Source: Flaccisagitta enflata
Taxonomy: Eukaryota > Chaetognatha > Sagittoidea > Aphragmophora
Reading direction: 5' to 3'
NCBI GenBank assembly: GCA_965153355.1
Contig: OZ231127.1
Span: 15,500,001-15,564,000, forward strand
Length of the DNA stretch: 64,000 bases
The notes below the pieces were generated by a model, which had not been told where the DNA came from, did no database searches, and worked only from the letters and a program-made list of their open reading frames with translations. Below, one piece after another: positions 23,321 through 35,378 of the stretch (the first letter of the stretch is position 1; each line of letters opens with the position of its first letter). The position numbers were made by a program, and so were the translations under genes.

Positions 23321-24000
23321 GGGTCGGTCATTCAGAACCATCATGATTTCTAGGGTTTTATGGAGTCTAAGGACTCAATGGGCTTGATATAAATCACATT
23401 ACATGAGAAAATTCGAACTCGAGTTATCCCTCATCTGAAAACATCTGTTTTCTCACCTCTTGGAAAGGTAACAACATTTCAGCTGCTCTTGAGGAAAAGT
23501 TGATAAATTTTAGAGTTCAGTCACTGACGTAAATGTCTTGTACTGATACTAATTCCCTAATTAGCTGCTAGAATATTCTAAGCTATGCCATTAGTTGCCA
23601 CGATTTTTCCCTATGTAATATAGCATTTGTGATTCTTATCAACATCTGATGCACCAACCAATGAGCGTTCATGGCATGACCCAACAACCAATCACAGCTC
23701 AGCCTGAATGTGGCGCTAATGCGTCATGTTGGTTGGGCACACCTCAAGCAGGAACAACCAGCCTCATAGAAAGAAAGAGGACCTAATAAATTGTATAAAG
23801 CTCTTGAAGGATGTGAATAATAACATTGGGTGATAATCAACCAATGTGGAGAATGAGAAAAAACAGCCATAAAACTATTAGCTGGCAGTCTTACTACCAG
23901 CCACCAGTTCTCAATCACTCAGCCTGTCATGGCTGACCAGGGAATGAGGCAGAGATTGCTGGTGTTTAGAAAAAACATAATAATTAGTCTCCTCTGTTTG
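23321..24000. other. Unique segment inside the giant family B copy
   Basis: Normal-complexity sequence between two blocks of the same array. No TIRs or proteins were seen. Confidence 0.4.
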
Positions 24001-24605
24001 AATCATTTTTGATCATTTTATTCATTTGATTCATTTTGGTCATTTTTGATCATTTTGATCATTTTGATCATTTTAGTCATTTTGGTATTTGGTTATTTGA
24101 TCATTTTGGTCATTTGGTCATTTTGGTCATATTTGGTCATGTTTAGGGTCATTTTAAGTCATTTAAGGTCATTTTGGTCATTTACAGTCATATTTGGTCA
24201 TTTTGGTCATTGTGGTCATTTTTTGCAGTCTAATTTGGACATTTGCTCATTTTGGTCATTTTTGGCATTTTGGTCATTTTGGTCATTTTGGTCATTTTTT
24301 CATTTATACTCACTTTTGGTCATTTTCGTCATTTTGGTCATTTTGGTCATTTTGGTCTGTCTTGGTCATCTTGGGTGTCTTGGTATCTGTCATTTGAGTC
24401 ACATACCAGATGTTCTAGTCATTTGAATGTATTTTAGGTATTTTGGTCATTTGGGTCATTTTGGTCATTTCAGTCATTTTGGTCATATTTGGTCACTTTA
24501 GATCATTTTGATCATTAAGGTCATTTAGTCATTTTGCTCATTTTCATCATTTTTAGTCAATTTTGGTCATATTTTATGAATTTTTGGTTATGTTTGGTCA
24601 TTTTA
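24001..24605 (+). repeat. (TTTTGGTCA)n minisatellite block 2
   Basis: Same unit as block 1 but more degenerate. Confidence 0.85.
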
Positions 24606-25490
24606 GTTTAAAGTCTGCTGGTTAAAGTCTGCTGGTTGAAGTCTGTAAGAGTCTGCTGTTTAAAGTCTGCTGGGTAAGTCCGATAGTTAAAAGTTTGCTG
24701 GGCTGAAATCTGGTTTAAATCTGTTTGGTTAGTCTGCTACAGTTAAATCTAATAATGAGTTAAGTCTGCTCAATTAAAGTCTTAGTTAAATCATGGTTTA
24801 AAATCTGCTGGTTTAAGTCTGCTGGTTTTAAATCTAATGGTTTCGTCTGCTGGTCTAATGGTTTAAGTCTGCTGCTTTAAGTAGCATTTAAATGATAGCT
24901 AAAGATAAGTATGATTTAAGTTTTAGTTTAGTCTGGATTTGAATTACAGTTTTTAAAAGTCTAGTTTAAGTCATAGTTTAAATCTAGTTTAAGTCTTAGT
25001 TTGCATCTAGTTTCCATCTTGGTTTAAGACAGTTCTATAAATTTATGTCTGAATTGATTATGGGTTAGTCTGTTTGGTCTGGTCTGTGTCTGTTTTTGTC
25101 TGAACATGTTTGATTTAAGTCTGATTTAGGTCTGGTTTGGTGGACTTTTGTGGTCTGGTTTGAGTCTAGTTTTAGTATGTTTAAGCCTAGTTCAAACCTG
25201 GTTAAACTGGTTTTGGTCTAGTTTAAGTCTGGTTTGAGAGTCTTGGTTTGGTCTGGTTTGAGTCTGGATTTAGTCTGGATTTTGATCTGGTTTTGAGTCT
25301 AGTTTGGTCTGGTTTTGAGTCTGGTTTAGTCATTAAATGGTTTATAATAGTTTATATGGTTTGTATCTGATTTTGATCTGGTTTAATTCTGGTTTGAGTC
25401 TGGGTTTGAGTCTGGTTTGAGTCTGGTTGGTCTGGTTGGGTCTGTTTTGGGTCTGTTTTGAGTTGCGTTTAAGTCTGATTTTCAATAAAA
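24606..25490 (+). repeat. Degenerate (TCTGCTGGTTTAAG)n array
   Basis: AAGTCTGCTGGTT near 24610 decays rightwards to GAGTCTGGTTT units. It is the reverse complement of the 14-bp array at 8790-9017. Confidence 0.85.
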
Positions 25491-25562
25491 AGATACAATA
25501 AGGAGTCAGGTCAGTTCAGTTATTTTTGTCCTGCACGCGACTTATAGGTGCTGGCCTTGTTT

Positions 25563-25919
25563 AGCCTTATTACCTGTTTTTAAGTAACATTGATAATTGT
25601 TTATAACTAGTGTTTTGGGTGTATATTTGGTTGTCCATTTTAAAATTCCTGTTTTTTTACTTTTCCAAGACCTACTCTTATTCAATTACCTTCAATCAAA
25701 ACTAAACTTGGTAGAAAACACTGCTTTTAAATGATATTTCAATGATTTTTTTTCGGTGGACCATAATTCAATTTAGTTTTTTAAACATAACTTGAAAAAT
25801 ATTGATCTTCATAAAAATTACTCATAACAAAACATGTAGGCCACAATCATATCTATTTATCTAAAAAGATTTCTTTAAGTTAGGAGAAGTTGCAAAAGTA
25901 ATACTAAAAAAATCAAATG
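25563..25919. other. Intergenic, nothing recognised
   Basis: AT-rich unique-looking sequence. Confidence 0.3.
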
Positions 25920-26115
25920 CTATTCTTTTCTTTTCTCTTCTCCTTTCCCCTCTTCTCTTCTCTTCTCTTCTCTTCACATATATTCTCTTTTCACTTCTCT
26001 TATCTCTTCTCGTTTCTCTTCTCTTTCTTCTTCTCTTTTCTTTTCTTTTCTTTTCTTTTCTTTTCTTTTCTTTTCTTTTCTTTTCTTTTCTTTTCTTTTC
26101 CTTTCTTTCTCTTCT
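25920..26115 (+). repeat. (TTTTC)n / (TTCTC)n microsatellite
   Basis: Degenerate TTCTC units, then a regular TTTTC block at 26036-26100. Confidence 0.9.
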
Positions 26116-26495
26116 CATCCCAGTGTTTTACTTTCTATTGTTTCTTTTCTATTCTGCGTTTTGTTCCATTTCAGTCTGGCTCCTCTCATCATGTTTTTCA
26201 ATCCTGTCTCAAAGGAATTGTTCTGCGCCAGAATTTGTCTCCAACAATCATTTTTCAACCCAAGCAATATCAGAAGCATCAAACAACACATGCAAGCGCA
26301 TGTTGGCGCGCGTCGTTGCGCGCACAGTAACAAGCACGCACAAGCTTAAACGCACACAAACATACACGCGCGCGTTCATTAACACCGAACTCACATGATG
26401 ACATGATGATATGATGAAATGTCAGCATATCGAGATTTTAAGCTGTCAAAAATCCTTTTCTACTGGATATCACAACAACAACAACAACAAACGAA

Positions 26496-27940
26496 ATAGT
26501 CGCATAAGCGTCAGCGGTACCCGTTGCCCCTATGTGAGTGACTGAGTGTATGTGGATATGTGATAGTGTGAGGGGTAGCGGCCCCGAATGGGCCGATGAC
26601 CTATACTTTGGAAGTCTTGAGGCTTTAGGCTGGGATTTACGCCTTGTAACCGGGATTTACGCCTTGCACGCCCCTTTTTAACTGAGGTAGGTAGGAAAAA
26701 ATTCCACAGCATAGCCGCCTATTCACGGGTGCTATATACATGTAGGCGCATGCATCCATGCTAAAAACAAAAAATTCTGTTGGGTATTTTACCAGAAAAT
26801 GCCGTAAAATGCTGTAAAAACCCATAGAAATGACATTTTGACCATTATGTTGGGTGAAACTTGCTCAAAACCAGCGGCTCTTGCTAAGTAATGCAGATAT
26901 GGCACAAATGCACATTAGTGCTTATGTTCAATTGATGCCGTCATCATTGGCTTTCATTTTATGCTGTAAAATGCCGAAAATGCCGTAATATGCTGTTTTT
27001 CCACCGTTTTTCTGGCGCTACCCTTTCTTAAAGCCTGATGTTCACTTGATAACTAAAAGCAAATGGGTATCGAGGCCTGCAACACACATATTGTTATGTT
27101 TCAAAACAGAGCACAGAAATTCAGTCACATTGCAAAGCCGTAATAAGCGGAAAATTGCCGTAAAATTTCAAAATTAGCAGTTTTCTATGTGAATTTGCCC
27201 AAAAAACTGCTCCACTTGTCAGATGATGACCATTTTATGATGAAATGGCACTAAATTACATTTATGTAAATAAGTTTGTGGGCAAATTAACCCAGTAAAT
27301 TGTCAAAAACGCCATTTTACGGCAATTTACGACCTTTTACGGTATTTACAGAATCCCGAATATCTTTAATTTGTATTAGTCTTCTTACATTTTTGTGTCC
27401 TAGGCCTCAATACACATTTTCTGTCAGTTTGCATATGAATGTTGCCTAATTTGAGGATTAAAAACAGATGATTTGGCCAAAACGCACTTTTAATGGCATT
27501 TTACGACATAAAATGTAGTACAATAATGACATCATCGCTTGAATCTTTGCATGAATGCGTCTTAGTGTCATACAGATATTGTTTGACCTATTGTTGACAA
27601 GAGCCGTCATTTTTGACTGAGTTTAAACCAACAAATGCATCAAAATTGCTGTTTTAACAGCTTTTTACGGCATTTTACGGCATTTTCTCGGAAAAATCCC
27701 AACAGAATTTTTTGTCTCAAGCATGGTGATGTACCCCAAGGTGTACTTAGTCAGATAAGACGTGTCACAATGCTGTGGAATTTTTTCCTACTTGCCTCAA
27801 TTAGAAAGGGGCTGAGATTTTAGCCTCGCAGCTGGGTTTTGAGCCTCCAAGCTGGGATTTGAGCCTTGAGGCTGGGATTTGAGCCTCCAGGTTGGGATTT
27901 TAGCTTTTAGTCTTTTAGACGGACTGACAAAGCTTTGGAA
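26496..27940. mobile_element. Large foldback of family C type with TTTTACGGCA interior
   Basis: Left end AATAGTCGCATAAGCGTCAG, GGTACC, TAGCGGCCCCGAATGGGCCG and GATGACCTATAC show family C, followed by GGCTGGGATTTACGCCTTG units. The stretch 26673-26770 (CCCCTTTTTAACTGAGGTAG..AAAATTCCACAGCATAG..) recurs inverted at 27715-27812 (CAATGCTGTGGAATTTTTTCC), and GGGATTTGAGCCTTGAGGCT units follow at 27830-27900. The interior is rich in ATGCCGTAAAATGC and its complement. The right family C terminus is absent. Confidence 0.75.
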
Positions 27941-27960
27941 AGAGAGTCTCTTAAGATCCG

Positions 27961-28430
27961 TTTTTAGTCACGTGCATGCAACTCTACAGCCAGCTTTGTA
28001 AATCCCTTGGTCCATCCAAAGGTCTGTCGGTCCGTCACGTCCATCGATCCGTCCAGTCCCGTCCGTCCGTCCGTCATGCGTCCGTCCGTCGTCATCAATC
28101 TATCCGTCCGTCAGTCCGTCCGTCTGTCCGTCCGTCTGTCCGTCGGAAATCCGTCCGTCGAAGTCAAATCATCGTCGGTTTATCGGTCACACCCTTTTTT
28201 ATTGTTTTAGTTATTCTTAGTCATTTAGGTCATTCTAAGTCATTCTAAGTCATTCTAAAGTCATTCATGAATCATTGTAAAAGTCATTGTAGAGTCATTT
28301 TGAGTGTTTACTTAATATTAGGTCATAAGTCAATTTGGTCAATTTAGTCGTATAAGTCATAATAATTTTATGTGCTGATCATTATAAGTCATCTTAGTCA
28401 TTTAAGTCATTTAGATCCTCCTAATTGGCC
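27961..28430 (-). mobile_element. Family B element
   Basis: Starts on + with TTTTTAGTCACGTGCATGCAACTC (hairpin remnant), then a CCGTCCGTCCGTC block (28015-28145), TTATCGGTCACACCC, and degenerate TTAGTCATTCTAAGTCATT units. The 5' end on the minus strand is unclear. Confidence 0.65.
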
Positions 28431-28951
<521 letters not shown>

Positions 28952-29144
28952 CATCGTCTCATTTCCGCGTGAATTGTCATTGTTAATGGCGCAGAAATGT
29001 CTTCCTTCATCGAGAGTCCATTACTCCTTCTCTCCATTTATTTCTTCTGTCCATTCATCCCTTCATCTGTTCCATTTAAATGATTATCCATATATACCTA
29101 CAGTAGATGTCGTTTAGACTTGGAAATCCGGGGGAGCTCATAAC

Positions 29145-29765
29145 CTTGGTACAGTGTGAACATTGTCAAATGCTAAAAAGTATTAAGCTTTTGCTCCTAG
29201 ATGCTTCATTTTCATGACCTGGAATCACTTTTCTCTTTAAGTATTATGTTTGACGTCTTTTTTATATCAAAATTTCATGGCTCTAAGTTGGATACTTTGT
29301 CCACAACATTGAATTAAAGTAATGGATGCATTTCTAGAAGAAGCTCATTTTCAGCTGAAAATCTTCTTCTTTAAACAGGAAAGTTTTTTTTTTGATTTGC
29401 TCTTAATTGAAGACGACTTGAGCTATAAATGCCAGATTGGTCTCAAATGGAAGATAATTTGACTCTCTTCCATTTATATACCAATATAGCATCTGTGGCT
29501 TAAGCCATTTTAACATCAGAACAATTCCAAAGAAAACTGCCCAGATAAAAAAATCAGTAATCAAGCTCAAGCTGTAAATATTTATTTTACTTCAAACTGA
29601 TGATATGAATAAACTATTCAACTCAGACCCATGAAATTGTGACACAAAAAACGTCAAGCATAGTACCATAAGAGAAAAATAATTCCAGGTCATGAAGATG
29701 AAGCATCAAGGAGTAAAAGTTTAACATTTTTTTTGCACTTGACAATGTTCACTCTGTATCATTAC
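29145..29765. mobile_element. Foldback element, ~620 bp
   Basis: GGTACAGTGTGAACATTGTC (from 29147) is matched by the inverse of GACAATGTTCACTCTGTATC (to 29760). The similarity continues inward: TGCTCCTAGATGCTTCATTT and TTCATGACCTGGAATCA pair with 29690-29715. Arms are at least ~150 bp at roughly 80% identity by eye. No protein. Confidence 0.8.
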
Positions 29766-29810
29766 AGTGAAGGGACTGATTTTTTGTTGGTGTAATATAT
29801 AGACACTAAG

Positions 29811-30093
29811 AGGTTGATGATGGGGTATGGCATCCCATTACGGCTTACCTTTGGAAAAAAATTTTTTAGCATAAAACTATGAGAATAATTGCATTTTAAA
29901 CAAAGTTTCAGTTTTATATATTTGCTTGAATTACAAAACCAGTCTGGAATTTGAACCTGGAACCTTTAAATTGACTGAGCATGACTGAGTTGACTGCCAG
30001 ACCAATTCCAGTAACTGTCTATACAGAACGAATATGATACTATATTCAAGCAAATTTTCTATCTAGAGAGCTGCCATACTCTATCATCAACTG
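29811..30093. mobile_element. Palindromic element with B-box-like centre
   Basis: GTTGATGATGGGGTATGGCA at the left pairs with TGCCATACTCTATCATCAAC at the right; ATTTGCTTGAAT (about 29920) pairs with ATTCAAGCAAAT (about 30043). On the minus strand the centre contains GGTTCAAATTCC, like a tRNA B box, but no cloverleaf can be drawn. Confidence 0.55.
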
Positions 30094-30925
30094 GCTCAAC
30101 CTTATAGGTCATGAACATTATATGCACAAAGTTTCATTTCATTTGCACAAATATTGTTTATGATATGAGGGCCCTTGTATTTCCAAGTATGGACGACATC
30201 AACTGTAACTGTTCAACCGACCGCAGCGACGGGTAAGAAGAGCGCCGCCATTTCGAGCTTCTTTGCCTAAATGCTTTGACAACAAGGCCAATAACGTCAG
30301 ATATGGCGCAGTGGATTGTTTCCTATTCTGACTAAGTAGTACTGGCAATTTCATGATTGGGTATGTGACGAGTGCAACAATTCATCCTATATGTAACTCA
30401 TACAATTATCCAAATAAGAAACATTAAAACTGAGAAAAATTTGCAAAAATATGGACATTTATTTAGTGTAAGCTTCCAATACATACACATACATACCCAA
30501 AATATGAATTTTTGAAACGCTACCAAATTTCATTGATTTTTTACTAAATGTATTATATTTTCTCTATCTTAAATGAAACATTTAGATGTAATTTAAACAA
30601 ATGATATATACTTTATGGAAAGGGTATTGTTAGAGCTGTCTTCTGGCATTGATGTGAATCGATGTCATGACAATGCGGAAAATTGATGATTACTGATTTA
30701 TGCATCATGTTCTGGCCATCATGAAAATTGATGAAGAATGCCATGCAATGTGGTGGAGTTGATATGCAATCTGCCGGTTTGCATAAGACCATCTTTCTTG
30801 ATATTGGTCTCTCTTTATTTGATCTCACTAAGCCTCATGATCTTATAAGATGGCGTGGGCCTTGCCTGGCGCTTCCTCAAAATAGCTCCGAAACGACCGA
30901 GGTTTATTCGCGCTTGACAGATTTT
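30094..30925. other. Intergenic, no gene recognised
   Basis: AT-rich; ACAAGGCCAATAACG near 30281 resembles the start of a family B element but nothing else follows. Confidence 0.35.
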
Positions 30926-31000
30926 TCATTCTATTTTGCGACTTCTCTCTCTTTCTTCGTCTCTATCAATCTTCGTCTCTCTTTGGCTCTCTCTGCCTGA

Positions 31001-31088
<88 letters not shown>
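30926..31088 (+). repeat. (CT)n microsatellite
   Basis: Degenerate TCTCT lead-in, then pure CT at 31003-31088. Confidence 0.93.
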
Positions 31089-31091
<3 letters not shown>

Positions 31092-31736
31092 AGTGGAATG
31101 CCGATCATATCTACCCGAGATTAGGATATAACGATGGACGATCGGACCTCATAGACACACAGTGATTGAATTTGAACCAATGTTTTGTAATTGTATCAGC
31201 ACATTTTATTCAGGGAATTGCGGTAACTGCACTTGTCGACCACTAACTTGTTTAAGTACAGTTGAGCATCACTAGAGTGCAGGCCTAGGGCTGATGCCTT
31301 ACAATGAAGCTGCCTCATCGCCAATACAGAGTTGTCTAAACGATATCTCATTGGACAGTTAATTGTTTGCCTCATTAGCAAAACTGAGCCGCCAGTATAA
31401 GCGAGAGGGCGGGTGCGCTCTAGCGGTGATTTACTCTTCCATTTTTCCTGAGACTGAAAAAACTTCCCCTTTACTTTTTTTGACTAATCCTGCGCCACCT
31501 TTCAGCCAATTTTGAATAATGGACTCCAAGGCCACAACCTTCTTACATGCAAATGAGTCATGGCGTCGGGGCGGTTCATAGTCCTACAGACACCCACATA
31601 CACCCACAGATATACACCCTTACACCCACAGAAGCTCATATATTCAACGCGCCAACACTACCTAATGACGATACTGGCCTTGTGGTGAGCATGCCTTTCT
31701 GCTGAGGTACTTCATTTCACTTCGTTGAAATTACAT

Positions 31737-31740
<4 letters not shown>
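31089..31740. other. Intergenic, no gene recognised
   Basis: Mixed composition, with ACACCCACA repeats at 31585-31635. Confidence 0.35.

Positions 31741-31786
<46 letters not shown>
31741..31786 (+). repeat. (GA)n microsatellite
   Basis: 46 bp of pure GA. Confidence 0.95.
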
Positions 31787-31788
<2 letters not shown>

Positions 31789-32772
31789 TGCGAGAACATC
31801 ATGGTAACGAGTTTTGGCTCCAGATTACCAACAAGAGGATTGAAAAAAATGTTCTGCGTCCGAAAAAAAGAAGAGCAGGTGGAGACCAGGGTATTATAAC
31901 GATGATGTATTTTGAAATGTAACCACACTTCTGAGCAGATTCTATTTCTTTTTAATCATGCTAGAGTTGAGAGCTTCATAAAGCATAAGTTCTGAGTACC
32001 CCAAACTATGAATGGGCTTAATTAAAATGACTGATAGACAATTTTATAGAGAAAGAATTACTAATAGACATTTCAAAATACATTAGCATATTGATTTATC
32101 CTACTGCAGTATGCAAATGGGGTCTTACAAAAAGCTTATTTTTTTTAAGGAACAAGGCGGGATGGATTGCAAGATAGTTAAGGATAATTGGGCAAAAAAC
32201 GCTCGCAACCCATAAAGATTTGGGATGGATCAAAGGACTGACTGATAGGGCAAGGTGTAGGTTTGCATGGCTGCAATAAAAGAAATAGTTAAAAACCTAA
32301 AACTAACACCTGCGCGCGTGATTTATTGCAACAACTCCAAATGAAAAGAAATCAATAAATTTGGTCTTCACAATCAGTTAGTACATTCTAAATGTTTCAG
32401 TTTGCTCATGAATAACATCCTCATTAATTAAAACAAAGTCGAGTTATAGCTTAATCAGTGAAAACATATACCTTGCTTGGCACTGCAAATTACCAGAAAA
32501 ACATCATCATCTTTAAATCACCCTGAAATCTATTTGAATATGGAAAGAAACATGCGGATTGCGCCACTGGTTTGATCTTGAGCTTTAGTTTGATAATCTC
32601 ATGGACTTAAGGTTCAATTTCAAAATCATAGGACTCAAATATTGGTGTCAAAGTAACCCAAATGTTGACATTATGAATACACCCACCTCCCAGTGTGATG
32701 AATAAATCAAACTTAGAACTCCCAAAAAGGATTAAAAATCCTCTTTCTGTCTTGTTTTCGCTTGTATTTTTA
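31787..32772. other. Intergenic, no gene recognised
   Basis: AT-rich. A very decayed family A trace may lie at 32150-32270 (ACAAGGCGGGATGGATTGC ... GACTGACTGATAGGGCAAGG). No gene. Confidence 0.35.
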
Positions 32773-33150
32773 TAACAGGGCCAACAACTCTTAACTCGCA
32801 CGCGAGTATAAATAACTTAAGATGACTTTAAATGACTCATGATGACTTAAAATGACTCAAGATGATTGGAAATGACTTAAGACTAAAAATGACTAAAATG
32901 AATAAATTGACCAAATTGACTAAAGTGATTTAATGTTGCGTGATATGACTTAAATTACTCAGAATGATTTAGAATGACTTAGAATGATTTAGTATGACTT
33001 GATATAACTTAGAATGACTTAGAATGACTAAAAAAGACTTAACGGATAATGAAAAAGTAAAGTGTGATGGATGGACGGAGGGAAGGACCGACAGATAGAC
33101 AGACGGACCGACTAAGTGGGGTGTGGAGTCGCGTATCACGCTACTAGAAA
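32773..33150 (+). mobile_element. Family B element
   Basis: AACAGGGCCAACAACTC, ACTCGCACGCGAGT (5' hairpin), many ATGACTTAA and ATGACTTAGA units, AAAGTGTGATGGATGGACGG, AAGTGGGGTGTGGAG and a decayed hairpin AGTCGCGTATCACGCTACT. The 5' motif here is itself a perfect inverted repeat. Confidence 0.8.
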
Positions 33151-33758
33151 TAACTATGGCAAAAATAAAAAAGACAGTGATTTTAAAAATGCCTCTGTGA
33201 ACCCATTTTTTTGAATAACTCAAAATCTTTTTAGGTGGAGATAGTATGACAAATTACCAATCTAGCAAAAAAATCAGAACTCAAAAAAGTTGATTTTTGT
33301 GCCCGTATTATCCGTTTTTTTGAAATTGGTCAGATGATGATTGGCCAGCTGAATATTATTTCTACATTACTTACAATTGTTACTGCTACTGAATTTTTTT
33401 GTAGGGCCCAAAAAATCTTTCTAGGTACTCATAGTATGTCATTTTTTTTACACAGCCAAAAAATCAGAACTTGAAAAAGTTTATTTTTGTGCCTGTGGCA
33501 TCAGTTTTTGTACAAGTTATAAAAAACAATTTCAAAAAGTTGTAACTACAGCGGTTTTTTCCCCTCCTTGTTTCCTGATGTGTTTTCACAAGAAATGATG
33601 ATACCGGCTCAAAAATCTTTTTTTTTTAGTTCTGATTTTTTTGCTGATTAGGTAATTTGATAAAGTATCACTACCTAAAAGGATTTTAAGTAGATCAGAA
33701 GAATAAGCGCACAGGTGTAAATTGAAACTAACTGTCTTTTTTTTCTTTGCCATGGTTA
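33150..33758. mobile_element. Foldback element, ~610 bp
   Basis: TAACTATGGCAAAAATAAAA at the left matches the inverse of CTTTGCCATGGTTA at the right. Inward pairs include TCTTTTTAGGTGGAGATAGT with 33665-33700 and GCAAAAAAATCAGAACT with AGTTCTGATTTTTTTGC (33628-33644). It abuts the 3' end of a family B copy. Confidence 0.8.
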
Positions 33759-33984
33759 ATCATAACTGATCGAATATGTGAATTCAGTTTTGCAAACTTG
33801 AAAAACATAGTTACTCGCAACACCGTATAGGAATCTATGATATTGGGGGTGCCACCTCCTATTTGTGTCACAACAACTTCTTAGTGTCCTAATCAATCTA
33901 ACTAGAGATTTTTTGTCTTTATATGTACAGATAACATTAGTTTTCTGTCTATCAGTAAAAGAAAGCCTAGTCTCTCTTTCTGTC

Positions 33985-34012
33985 TCTATGTCTGTCTGTC
34001 TGTCTGTCTGTT

Positions 34013-34107
<95 letters not shown>
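33985..34107 (+). repeat. (CTGT)n-(CT)n microsatellite
   Basis: CTGT to 34011, then 93 bp of CT. Confidence 0.95.
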
Positions 34108-34109
<2 letters not shown>

Positions 34110-34342
34110 TTCAAAGCAGTGTGTGTCCCAACAAGAGGCCGCCATGGCATCCCCGGCGGCCCCTTGCCATACGGCTTTGGTTACTTGTCAAGTTGTTGCA
34201 ATAAATGATGCCCAGGTGTAAGCTGCTTGACATTAGATAAACGGGGTGAAAGATTACTAGATTTTGCTATATGAAGCACCCAAAGACTCATGTATCTCTA
34301 TTTCTTCCACAAAAAGGTTTTGTCATTTGACTCCCATGTATG

Positions 34343-34400
34343 AAATAAGGCCGGATACACGACCAATAAGTAGTCACTTGGGGCTAGGCAGGGGCAGATG
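34343..34400 (+). mobile_element. Family A 5' fragment
   Basis: AATAAGGCCGGATACACGAC then TAGTCACTTGGGGCTAGGCA and GGGGCAG. The 3' part is missing. Confidence 0.6.
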
Positions 34401-34653
34401 AGGGGGAATAACGTGGATGTACAGAAGCGCCGTTATGTAGGGGGACGGGGGCATAAATGCACTGAAATCGTTAACTCGGCCGATTTCGCGTCGTTTTTAG
34501 TTGATCAGCAAACGGCCAAGAACTCTTTGCTCGACATCTTTGAAATGTAAAGCATAAAGGACGAGCATTGAGACAAAAATAGAAAACAATTGCCTCTGGC
34601 CTTGGCTAATGTCATTAATATCTTTACGTCACGCGACCTTCTATCTTCATGTG

Positions 34654-34852
34654 TTTTTAGTCGCGTGCTACGCGACTCTACGTACACCCCGCTTTGTCCG
34701 TCCATCCATCGGTTGGTCGGTCCCCATTTTACTTTTTCAGCGTTTTTGGGCGTTATAGCTCACCGCTCCTGTCCAAATGCCTTAGTGACCTTCTCCATCA
34801 CTGCCCCTGCCCACCCACACGCGACCAGGGTAGCCGTGTATCCGGCCTTGTT
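34654..34852 (-). mobile_element. Family A element
   Basis: On + it starts TTTTTAGTCGCGTGCTACGC (3' hairpin), then GTCCGTCCATCCATCGGTTG, CCGCTCCTGTCCAAATGCC, and ends with CGCGACCAGGGTAGCCGTGT and ATCCGGCCTTGTT. Same subtype as 60184-60417 and 57951-58160. Confidence 0.9.
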
Positions 34853-35378
34853 GAAAGTACACGATCAACTTCAAACTAGTGGCATTTCTAAATGATGCAC
34901 AGAGACGCGATTGCGCTCAGATTGTATATTTTTTGACGTAGAATAGAATGCCCATAAATTTTGTTTATTGAAGTTGAGAAGTTGAGTTATCTTTCGATAA
35001 GGTGCAGCTAAACAATAAACATATTTCCTGGATAGTATGCTTTTACATCTATTCAAATACATTGAAGAGTGGCAATACATATCCCTATGAAATTCCGCAT
35101 CTCATAAACAGGCAATTCTTTCATGATTTTATTTGCTACATTTCTAGGATTGTCTTTTATTCTTTTTTTTTTCTCCATTTACTAGTTCGTTTTTTTCGAT
35201 TTCTTTTTAATGACAGCTTTATCGATAGTTCAAAAAGTTTCTGCTCAAACAAAGTGAAAAATCGCCGAATTCACCAAATGCCAAGCGTCTCGCATCGCCT
35301 CCGTCTTTGCCATTCCTCTGGATTGTCTTTGCATTCCTCTGGATTGAAATATGCCACTTCCGGTAGAGGTGACGGATA
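34853..35378. other. Intergenic, no gene recognised
   Basis: AT-rich; a short tandem repeat of CATTCCTCTGGATTG lies at 35310-35345. Confidence 0.35.

Larger units (their letters stand above)
22686..25562 (-). mobile_element. Family B element, giant copy (~2.9 kb)
   Basis: Read on the minus strand it starts AACAAGGCCAGCACCTATAA, GTCGCGTGCAGGAC, TGACCTGACTCCTTATTGTA, as in 8666-9836; then a degenerate array of AGACTTAAACCAG-type units (25480 down to 24605), an AAAATGACC array (24600-24000 and 23320-22860), GACC/GACG units and the hairpin AGTCGCGTGCACGCGACT at its 3' end (22692-22709). A non-repetitive 680-bp segment (23321-24000) interrupts the second array and may be an insertion. Short FGHF/ILVIL-rich frames are array translations. 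Confidence 0.85.

Noticed and set aside
22865-24437. Phe/Gly/His/Trp-rich frames
   Set aside because: Translations of the TTTTGGTCA minisatellite.
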